A stretch of DNA of 64,000 nucleotides from NCBI GenBank assembly GCA_027625915.1, contig JANTQA010000032.1, positions 15,764,001-15,828,000 on the forward strand, read 5' to 3'. Source of the DNA: Anaeramoeba flamelloides. Its lineage: Eukaryota; Metamonada; Anaeramoebidae. Of this stretch, positions 14,801-23,600 are shown piece by piece. Below the pieces are notes generated by a model, which was not told where the DNA came from, did no database searches, and worked only from the letters and a program-made list of their open reading frames with translations. The position numbers and the translations under genes are program-made. The stretch's first letter is position 1. The number at the start of each line of letters is the position of its first letter.

Positions 14801-15532
14801 GGAACTGGATACCTCGCCGCAGGTTATTTGCCAAATTGCTTTAATACATTCCCAGAATCACTCGTTGTCTTATTTGAATTGATGATCATCAATAATTGGT
14901 TTGTCATAGTGGAAGGGCATGTCGCAGTCACGGGAAATGCTAGCTATATCTTTTTTATCGTTTTCTATTTCATCGTTATAATGGTGATCCTTAACATCGT
15001 TATTGCATTCATACTGGAGGTCTTTAATTGGAAACAAGAGCATGAAGGCGAGGCCTTAACAAACACCTCAGAAATTGAAAAGGAACTCAATGAGCTTCAA
15101 GAAAGAACAAAGATTTACCTCGAAGCACAAGGAATTAAAGAGAATTGGGTTGTCAAAGAAAACAAAAGAATATTTAATTTGTTTCAAAACATTTTCGAAC
15201 CAAACCAATCTCTTTCATTAAAGGATATTACAGATGAAGTTGAGAAAGCCGTTCAACCTGCTAGAATGCACCAATCCGTTTTTACCTTTGCTAAGCGCCT
15301 TGCTTTCTTTATGGGATCTGATGATGATGAATCGCACGACGATGGCCAGAACAAGATGCAAAATGACAATCTTGAACTTGACACTATAAAAAAAAATCCC
15401 ATTCGTACTCCATCAAATTCTGAAAATTCAGATTCCGAAAATTCAGATTCCGAAAATTCTTCATATAGCAGTAATGAAGAATTGTCGAAAAACAATCAAT
15501 CTTCGTCAACAGAAGATTCTTCAAGTGATTAA
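2885..15532 (+). CDS. two-pore cation channel (TPC) with EF-hand linker
   Basis: Five exons: 2885-2983, 3157-3486, 7211-7527, 10571-11224 and 14509-15532, all with GT-AG introns, giving 807 residues, close to the usual size for TPCs. Two six-helix channel domains are visible. Domain I has S1 about 74-92, S2 103-123, S3 135-156, S4 164-185, S5 194-216 and filter STANFPDIMMPAY at 241-253. After S6 come two EF-hands: 313-324 (D-x-N-x-K, weaker) and 349-360 (DTDDDGFVDEYE, canonical). Domain II has S4 with R502, R505, K508 and filter INNW at 594-597. The tail is acidic and Ser-rich with tandem SENSD units. TPCs are endolysosomal or vacuolar Na+/Ca2+ channels. The EF-hand linker is the plant TPC1 layout, so cytosolic Ca2+ gating is inferred. 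The start is the first ATG after a T-rich then A-rich leader. The identification is firm; splice sites were chosen by frame and family continuity. Confidence 0.9.
4150..4480 (-). repeat. R1 dispersed repeat, inverted copy
   Basis: The reverse complement matches the 3' two thirds of the R1 family seen at 24405-24820, 44215-44640 and 62825-63440. Shared landmarks include TTTAATCATTTATTTT, then TTGATCTTACTTT, then TTTTCA, then a GAACTTTTTTTCC-like block and CAAATGGT. It is diverged and contains poly-A/T runs. Function unknown; probably an old non-autonomous element. Confidence 0.65.
4481..4721. mobile_element. 241-bp terminal-inverted-repeat element (MITE-like)
   Basis: The ends are about 30-bp inverted repeats beginning TTTTCCAATT and continuing through TGAAAATTTTTA. 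The same element lies at 41039-41280 (242 bp) with matching ends and body, and a partial copy lies at 45835-45957. It has no coding capacity. The similarity continues for a few bases beyond the ends, so the exact boundary and target duplication are uncertain. Confidence 0.7.
4819..5417. repeat. foldback pair, arms 4819-4926 and 5309-5417
   Basis: The left arm reads GACCACAAAAGCAAAAAGGT and continues through GATTGGTTTGGAATTCC; the right arm is its reverse complement at roughly three quarters identity, ending in CTTTGCTTCTGTGGTC. The spacer is about 380 bp. It lies inside TPC intron 2. Origin unknown; the divergence of the arms suggests an old insertion or an old inverted duplication. Confidence 0.6.
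5518..5741. mobile_element. 224-bp MITE flanked by TTAA, copy 1
   Basis: Terminal inverted repeats of about 23 bp: the left end begins AGCTCTAGTATCGG and ends TAAAAGC; the right end, reverse complemented, begins ATCCCTAGTATCAG and ends TATAAAAGC. TTAA lies immediately outside both ends (5514-5517 and 5742-5745), the target site typical of piggyBac-class transposases. A second copy is at 9872-10102, alike along its whole length. It is non-coding, so it would depend on a transposase elsewhere. Confidence 0.75.
5765..5980 (+). repeat. R1 dispersed repeat, partial copy
   Basis: Shares with the R1 family the block TTGAGATCTCC near its start, then TTGATCTGACTTTTCGTTTTCAG and the 3' block GTGCTGAACTTTTTTTCC followed by CAAATGGTTA. 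The 5' third of the repeat is absent or unrecognisable. It lies in TPC intron 2 directly after the 224-bp TTAA element. Confidence 0.55.
7132..7158. repeat. (TA)n microsatellite
   Basis: TA run about 50 bp upstream of the acceptor of TPC exon 3, within the stretch where a branch point and polypyrimidine tract would be expected. Confidence 0.9.
7528..10570. other. TPC intron 3 (3.0 kb)
   Basis: Donor GTAACA and acceptor AATAG. It splits the methionine codon in the domain I filter (residue 249). It contains the second 231-bp TTAA-flanked MITE. The rest is A/T-rich with many homopolymer runs; nothing else recognised. Confidence 0.75.
9872..10102. mobile_element. 231-bp MITE flanked by TTAA, copy 2
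   Basis: The left end begins AGCCCTAGTCCCAG and ends TATAAAAGC; the right end, reverse complemented, begins AGTCCGAGTACCAT and ends TATAAAAGC. TTAA lies at 9868-9871 and 10103-10106. The body matches the copy at 5518-5741, including the internal block ATGAACAAAAGGTTGCCTG. Both copies lie in introns of the same channel gene. Confidence 0.75.
11225..14508. other. TPC intron 4 (3.3 kb)
   Basis: Donor GTAAAC and acceptor ATATAG. It interrupts an Ile codon in domain II S3, where the joined protein reads KWNIFDFIVVT. It contains the multi-hairpin R3 repeat at 13213-13762. The remainder is low-complexity A/T; no exon-like stretch recognised. Confidence 0.75.
13213..13762. repeat. R3 multi-hairpin repeat, copy 1
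   Basis: The outer ends are inverted copies of GTTAGGTTTTCC. Inside are successive short hairpins with arms such as TTTTCCAGGATTTGAAAG and CTTTCTAATTCTGGAAAAC, and a tandem pair of about 40 bp containing CCTAGAACACTTCA. The motif CGTTAGGTTTT or a close variant recurs along the element. A related block is at 47815-48195 and a fragment at 30700-30830. No coding capacity. It may be a foldback-type transposable element that has rearranged internally. Confidence 0.65.
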
Positions 15533-15984
15533 GCCAATTGTTTTTTATAAATCTTTTTTTTTTAGTATATCTATATCTTTTTTAAAATATATTTATACTT
15601 TTCTTTTTTCTTATTTCTTATTTCTTTTCAATTGTTTTTTTCTTTATCCCGGCTTTTCTGGTTATATTATAACTTTTTTTATTTTATTTTTTTCCACTAT
15701 TTTATTTCTTTTTCAAAACAAAGACCACATATTCTTTTCAATTATGAAATGTTTTATTACCAAAAAAGTCATTAAATTATTCTAAATTTTTTTTTATTTT
15801 TTTTATTTTTTTTTATTTTTTCACCTTTCCATATAATTATATATTAGAAGGATTTTTACCAGAAAGTGAAATTTTCCAATTTATACAAATTAAAAATTTA
15901 GAATGGTTATACATTTAAGAAATTGTTCATAAATCAGTATTACTTTTTGAGAAAAAAATGAAAAAGGGGTCATTTTTCAAAAAT

Positions 15985-16395
15985 TTTTATTCACTTTATA
16001 ATTTTAATGGATTTTGTTTTGAGAGTTTATTCCATATTCTTATCAAAAAAACTTTTAAATTTTTGGATTAGAATAATTTTTTCGAATTTTTAATTTTTTT
16101 TTTTTTTGTTTCTCTTTTTTTGGTTTTTCTTTTGTTTTTCTTTTTCTTCGATTTCTTTTTTTTTTTTTTTTTTTCCTTTTTTTTTATAAATGATCAAGTC
16201 AAAAAAAAAAAAAAAGATCTTCCAAAAGACCAATAATAACTAAGAAAATTGAGGCGATGTAATTTCTTTAAAAATGATTTGAATTATTAGTAAAACATTT
16301 TCTTGTTAACTTTTTTTCAGTGAAAGTTCAGTAATAAAAATTTGTAATGCTCATTTCAAAAATTGCGACATACTTTTTTTTAGTTTTTGTGTAAC
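15985..16395 (+). repeat. R2 dispersed repeat, copy 1
   Basis: Aligns by eye with 31283-31660 in the same orientation. Shared blocks include TTCTTATCAAAAAAA near the left, a long T-rich middle, and near the right TTCAGTAATAAAAA followed by GTAATGCTCATTTCAAAAAT. No open reading frame and no terminal inverted repeats seen. Function unknown. Confidence 0.65.
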
Positions 16396-16397
16396 TG

Positions 16398-16399
<2 letters not shown>

Positions 16400-16435
<36 letters not shown>
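16400..16435. repeat. (TTA)n microsatellite
   Basis: About twelve ATT/TTA triplets immediately after the R2 repeat copy. Confidence 0.9.
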
Positions 16436-16437
<2 letters not shown>

Positions 16438-19400
16438 CTGATATTTTTAAAAAATCTTGGGTTTTTCATCACGCTCTGGAAGACAAGGAAAATTTTTTCA
16501 AAAAAAAATCTCTAAATTTTGTATTTTTGAAATACACTCATATAATAAACATTATTATACATAACAATTTTCAAAAAGGTTTACAACTTTAATAGGTATT
16601 AATAGGAATTGAAAAAAAAATGAAATTTTTCAGTAATATTTTTTTCATTTTTAATTGTAAAATTTTTGAATTTTTTAATTGATTTATTAGAGAGATAATT
16701 TTCAAGTATTATTTTAATAGTCTAAAAAGAAACATATTTTTCAATTTTAAAATAGCACAGAATATTTCAATCAAAAGATATCGCTAAATTAAATTGAAAA
16801 TCTGATTTTTTATCAGTTTTTGGAACATTTTTGATCATTTTATTTTTATCCATGTTTGGGTTTTTATATACATTCCCGATTTTTTTCTACAAATTACTTT
16901 AGAATTTATTATTTTTTCAATCTTAATTTTCAATCAAAAATTAATTCATTTCAACTTTTTTCATTAAAAAAATACCCCAAAAATAGGTGTTTTTTTCAAA
17001 AGCCGGGATTTTGAAAAGGGGTGTCTTCAGATTTTCATGGGTTTAATAGCTATCCTTTTTTTATTAAATAAAATTATGATAACTTTGAAAAAATTATTTA
17101 TAAAAGAAGTATAACTGAAATCCAATGTATTATTTTGGCTGACGTTAATTGTTTGTGTTTAAATTATCCTTGTAATGTGGTTATTTCCAAGTTTTGTCAA
17201 AAATTATTTAGGTTTATGCTTAATGCTTTCGTGTTATCTAATTCTCCAATTAATATACATGTTTTCTTTTTTTAAAATTTTAATTTTTTTAACATTTTTT
17301 CAAAACCAAGATCATATAATTTCTTTTTGAGAATATATCTTCTTTTATAGATTTATATTTTTAATTGATCAATTTTTGCTTCATTTTTTTTTACATTTCC
17401 AATGGGTGTGTGTATTTATTATTGAAAAAATATGTGACTTTTTTATTTATCGAAACATTGATTGGAACACAAATCTTTTTGGATTTGATCAAATATAACC
17501 AATACATAAAATAATTGACCAAGGTATTTTTTTTATTAAAGATGTGTACTTTTATTCCATTAATTAAGTCATGTTGGTTAAGGGTCGAGTAATCAAGGTT
17601 AAAAATATTTATCTGAAATGGAAAAAATAAATTTTGATTTTAATTGTGTCTAATAACCTATCAAAAACTAGCCAACCAACATGTGAAGTGTTATCCATCT
17701 CCAAAAATCAACAATATAAAAAGAGTTCTTTTTTTGGAAAAGGGCAGAAAAGAGTGGCACATAATTTACAATCATAATGATTGTGTTTTATCATTTTGAA
17801 AACAGCTGTTTTTATTTTGGATTGTCTCTCTTTGGTACTTTTTGAAATCTACAAGACTTTTTTTTTTTCATTTTATACTATTCTCAAATAAGTTATTTTT
17901 CTCTTAAGAATCTTACAAAATTAGTACTTTTCAAATATAGTGAGATACAATCCAACCACAAATTTTAATAAAACAAATTAAATTGAGTGAATACTTTTAA
18001 AAAATAATTGTTTTAAATTGAAGAAATTTAACACTTTGGAAATTTAAAAAAAGGGAAAAAATAATTTTTTGTTAAATTTTGATTTATTAGAATTCAGAGA
18101 ATGCTTTTAAACTTTTTTTTTTAATCGATTTTTTCCCCAATAAAGAACCAAATAAACTTTTTATATTGGTTTAATCGAATTTTTTAATAATTAAAATCTC
18201 TCGATTTTTATTATTTGTTATTTGAATTCTGCCAATCAAAAGAAGGATAATTTCAAAATACCATTCTGGGTTTTAAGCCGCTCCTTGAGTTTGGAGTAAA
18301 TCCACAGCAAGTGGCTGGACCCTTAAAAATCGTTTTTATTTTTTTTTTTTTTTTTTTCAACCCTTCAATCAAAAGAATAAAGATCGAAATATTGCATGTT
18401 TTAAACATTTCTAATTTGCCTCCATTAGTTACTTTTGTTGGTTATATATTATTTTTATTTTTTTAAAATGATAATGAACTTTTTAAGAGTTTTTTTGTAA
18501 ATTTTTATCTTTTTCTAACTCAATTCCTAAATTGTAAATTCTTGAGAAAAAAAATTATTTTTGTGTTTTTTAAATATTTAGAGTCATTCCAAACACTTGA
18601 ATAACTTTTATAGACTGTTATTATTTTTTTATTAATTTCTGGGATCGGGTATTTAATTATTAACAGTTTGTTATCAGTAAACATTTAAACATGAGGAGCA
18701 AAATTTTTTATTTTTTTAAATTAATAAAACATTTTATAAACACAAAAAATAAAGGAGAAAGGGGGTAATACTTGATAAATTCCTATTCCTTCTTTTTTTT
18801 TTTTATTTTTGTATCCAATTTTTCATTTTTTTTCATTTTTAAAATATTTATTTTGCGAATAATAAACTAAGGTATGATATATGGGGTCAAATTATTTTTT
18901 AATATTAATTAGAAAATTAAAAAATTATTTATTATTAAAGTGGTCACATTGTCCCTTATTTTTAACTATAGCCTATTCAATAAATCTAAACTCTTTTAAA
19001 AACATTGTCGGGCTTGTGTAAAAGACGGATACCAACCGGGTGGTAGCAGTATATGAACAAGAAATAACGTTCTTTAAATAAATTTTAATAAAGAATCATG
19101 GAGATATTGAAGGTTTAAATTATTCTTTTTTGATATAAAAATGAGAAAAAGAATTTATTTTAAATTTTTAACCGAAATTTTTTTGTATTTCTCAATTTTA
19201 AATTATGAATAAAAATTTGACAAAAAATCATCTTATATTGTTTGATCTTTTACAGTAATTCAAGGTATAACCTCAAAAATCAATTTGAGTCTAATCCAAT
19301 CCTGTACCCATATGTATTCCTATCTTCAAATATCCCAGAAAAAAAAAAAAAACATGCGTTAATTTTTTTTTTATTGGTTTTGGTTCATCAAAGTTTTATT

Positions 19401-20620
19401 AAAACCACTATGTTTTTCTCTATGTGTTATTCAAGTTCAAATAATAAAATTAGCTCTGTAAAAGTGGCTTTATTTTGAATTTTTTAAGTTCTCACTTGAA
19501 GGCACGACACTATGTTTTTCTTTTTAATAAAAAAAAACGATTTTTGTAAAAAGTGTTTCATGATTGTTGATTCCGATCCCTATTTCCTTTCCAATTTTGC
19601 TTTGGCAAACAGCTGCAAAATGGAAAGTTCTCAATATATACGAAGAGGGGACTTTTCTGTATCCAACTTTTCATTTTTTTTTATTTTTTGAATACTTTTC
19701 GAAGAATTGCAAAATCTTTTGCAGGATGAGTAAAAAATATATTTATGTTCTAAATTCCTGTCAAAGTCTGTGTATTCCTGAGATTCTGGTGTTTTTTGTA
19801 TTTTGAATATTTTTAATTGAGACTTTTTTGACAAATTTGATTATCTGTTTGACAAAATAGAGACTAGGTTTACTTTAAAATCTGGTTTCTTAAAACTTAA
19901 ATTTGCAAAATGGATTTTATTTGAAAAGAACAACTTTGCTGTTAATGTAAATAAATAATGAGGGGAAAAAATAAAAAAGAGGAAAATATAGTGTTTATTG
20001 TAAAGCTTTTAGAAACGCACCTATAATCGTGATCCTGTTTGATAACTTTTTATTTTCTTCTCAAACTGCAAACAGATTTTATTTTCCAATATTTGGGTAA
20101 AGAGAAATATTTTAGATCATTAGAAAAAAATTCTTCAAGAATTGGTTATGGAACGACTCGATTGAAAAATCAACAAATTTGGCAATTATTTCCAATTTCA
20201 CTCGAATAGGTGTCGTCTCTTTCGAAAGGAATTCAACTTAAATTAAGTTGAAAAACTTTTTGCAAAAGAGATAAAAAAAAAGCTTTTTGTTTCCTTTTTC
20301 AAATTCAGAAAATTCAAATTTTGGAGAATGAATGTTGTAAAAAATGAATCAGAAACAACCGGTTCCGGTTATGCTGTTGTTGTTTTAAGCACTTAGTGCA
20401 AACATAAATGTTTACCTTCATTTTAATTTTTAAAAAATGATCATAAAGTAAGGTTTAAAAACCCAAATTACTCATTTTCAAAAGCCCTCTTTTGAACCGC
20501 TTTTTGTCTTGTAAAAAATCTCAAAGTATTGTCATTTGTGTCGAAAAAAACTATTATTTTTTACTTTTTTTGTTTTTGTTTTTCTTTTTTTCTTTCTTTT
20601 TTTCTAATTCCTCAAGCAAA

Positions 20621-23600
20621 ATGCAAGAATCTCTACCAAGAAAGTGCATACAAAACTACGAATTTGTGAGTGTGATGAGTGAGACAAGGCTTGGCAAAAT
20701 TCGAATTGGGAAACATAAAATCACAAAGCGACAAGTAAATATAAAACAAAGACACAAACCTTTCTGTTTTTTAATTGCCCATTTACACAAACTAACCTTT
20801 TTTTCTTTCACTTTTACTTGTTGAATAACTTTCTGGCTACAAAAACCCCAATCAAAAATTCTCTTTTCTGACCTTTTCCAATTCTTTTAGGTTGTGATTA
20901 AAAGTCTCGAAAAAAAAAAAGTACAATTAGAAAACGGAGCAAAAGAAAGGCTCAAAAGAGAAGTAAAGATCCTAAAAATTGTTGAGCACCCACATATAGT
21001 CAGGCTATTAGAATTCCTCCAAGATGAGAAAAATTGGTACATTGTTACAGAGTACCTTGAACATGGGGAATTGTTTGATTTCATTGTTGCACATGAAAAA
21101 CTAACTGAGAACACAGCAAGAAGATTTTTTAGAGAGATTATTTCTGGTAATTCTTTGATCCCAATCCTATTTTTTTTTTTTAATTTAAAAAATCAAGATT
21201 ACCCTTTTTTCTCATTTGAGACAAACACTATTTTCAAAAATACTTCCCAATTAGTTCCACTTTTGCTTTATTTTTGTCAGTTTGTATTTCTTTTCCAATT
21301 TTTTCCTACAAAAAAAAAATTGCAAAATTATTGTAGTATATCAACCCCATTTTCTTGTGAAAAAAAAAAAAAAAAAAAAAAACTTTAAATTGTTTTAACT
21401 TTATGGTAATTGAAATACTCTTAATTTCAAATTGAGATGAATTTTAAATGAAGGGAAAACAGAATGATTGTTTGAGTTTGTTTAGTGGCTTTATTTTAAT
21501 GCCCAAAAATGATTTTTAAAAAAAAATTACCAACGAATTTTTATCTGAAATCTCAAGTTTTTCGAAATTAATTCTTTTTGACTCATAAAAATAGGTTTCC
21601 AAACAAAACTGCAAAAAGAGTACTTTCGTTCTTTTTCGTTTGCCATTTACTGTTCCGATTTATCTCCTTTGTTGAAAAGAATTTCGAAACAATTTATGAT
21701 ACTAATAAAAAATGTTTTAGACATGCTTTCGAAAATGTAGTAAAGGTAAATGAGCATATTTTTTTTAAAAAAATCGACAAATTAGTGAATTGTTTTGTAA
21801 TAAAAACTTGAATAAGAAATTGGTTGGATTTCTTTACTGCTATTTTCAAAAATTGAGTATTTTCTAAAACTTTTTTGCAGTTTTCTATTTTAACAAAGTG
21901 AAGATCTTTTTTTCGAATTTAAACTTATTAAAAGTTTTCTATTTTAAAAAAAGTGAGGAACTAACCTTTGAATGCGAGGTAGAGGTTATATTGGCCAGCA
22001 AAGCACTTTTAAAAATTTTCATTCCTCCCTTTTTTACAACTTTCTTTTTAGTAAATAAATATGCTGTTGTTCAGAAAAGCCACATGAACAGACCACAAAA
22101 TATGTATGGTAATTAATCTCATGGTTTTTCAAAAAAAAAAATTAATAATATTTTTCAAAGTAATTCTCCAAATTAAAGAAGCTATCACTTATTTTTTTTC
22201 TGAGAGTGATAAAATTAAAACTTTTCCAAAAATAAAGTTGAGTAAAGGATTTTTCTTTAATTATAAAATTTGGTTTTTTTTATCATAATTTTTGTATTTT
22301 GGTAAAAACCATTTTTACTATCCAAAAATTCGAAATTTGCCTTGAAAAGGTTGGAAAATGAAAATCCCATTATGCAAACGCCGTTCCAAATTATATTCGA
22401 TCACCATATATTTACTTCAAGTGTGCCGATATACATGGAAATAATTTGGATAGAACCTTATCAGCAATATCAAAAAAAAAAAAAAAATGATTTTAAATTC
22501 GCATTATTTTTGTTTGAAAATTCATGAAATTTTTGATCAAGAAATGTTTTTATTTTAATCCACAAAAATCAAAATTTTCAAAAAACCTAAAATTGACAAT
22601 ATTTTGACTTTTCTTTTCATTGAACCGCCATGAAATCATTTTTATTGGTTAAGCCATTGCATTTCAAGCACCACAGGGCAGAGGCTAAGAATAACCCTTA
22701 AGGTTTATGTCCCTTGAAATGATAAAGAAAAATTATTTGGTTATCTTGTAATTATCAGCCTATCTAATTTTTTTTTTCAAATCTACCACCGATTGAAAGT
22801 ATAAAAGATATTATATTAAAAAAAAAAAAGGAAGAAATCAGAAAAAACTATCGAAAAATGAATTTGCAATAAAAAATTTACAAGTCTTTTTCATTTTCCA
22901 ATTTGTTTAAAATGAAACAAAATTTTCTTTTTGTTTTCTTATCTTTTTAACAAAATAAGGATTTTTCATGGAATCTTTGTTGAATTTTCAAAAAATCAAC
23001 CAAAATTTTATTAAAAAACTTTTTTTTTTTTTTTTGTTTATTTGAATTGAAAATAACAAAATAATAAAAAAATAAAAAATCCTTTTTTTTTTTCTGTTAT
23101 TTATTTATTTTAATCTACCGAAGATATTAAAAAAATGATTTCAAACCATCTAAATTAAGTTTCTGACTGGAAAATTATAAAACCAAGAGCTTGTAAGCAC
23201 TTTTTGATTCTATTCTAATAAAACTTTATCACAAGTTTGAAATCCGAATACCTTTTCTTAATTTATGACAAACAATAGTTTGTGAGGCACTTGTTGTTCC
23301 TATTAAAATTCCCACTTCTTTCTGAAAGATTTTGAATCAGATTCGATATTTTTGTGTTTTTTATTACCGATATATTGAACCTATTTATTATTATTATTAA
23401 AATTTCTTCTTCTCCAAGAAGTTTTGAAAACTGTATCGGTATATGCAAATTTTTTCTTTTTCATTTTTTGGTGGATTGAGTTTTTGTTTTCTTGTATGTT
23501 TACTCATGATAATTTTGATATTTCTTTTTTGATGAATTGTTACCAGTTTTTTTTTGGAACCTTTGTTGTGATTTTTAATTTGTTTATGAATTATGCTCAA

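Larger units (their letters stand above)
15533..20620. other. intergenic, TPC to kinase (5.1 kb)
   Basis: No gene recognised. It contains the first copy of the R2 dispersed repeat, a TTA triplet run, and the T-rich leader of the kinase gene at its right end (about 20550-20620). A stretch at 19045-19120 resembles 46315-46390 and may be a fragment of another repeat family. Confidence 0.6.

Noticed and set aside
20492-20620. Upstream in-frame extension of kinase exon 1
   Set aside because: The extension is Phe/Ser-rich translation of the T-rich leader; the ATG at 20621 gives a normal kinase N terminus.
22342-22527. 61-codon frame at 22342
   Set aside because: It lies within the R5 repeat, whose other copy is not open in the same frame.
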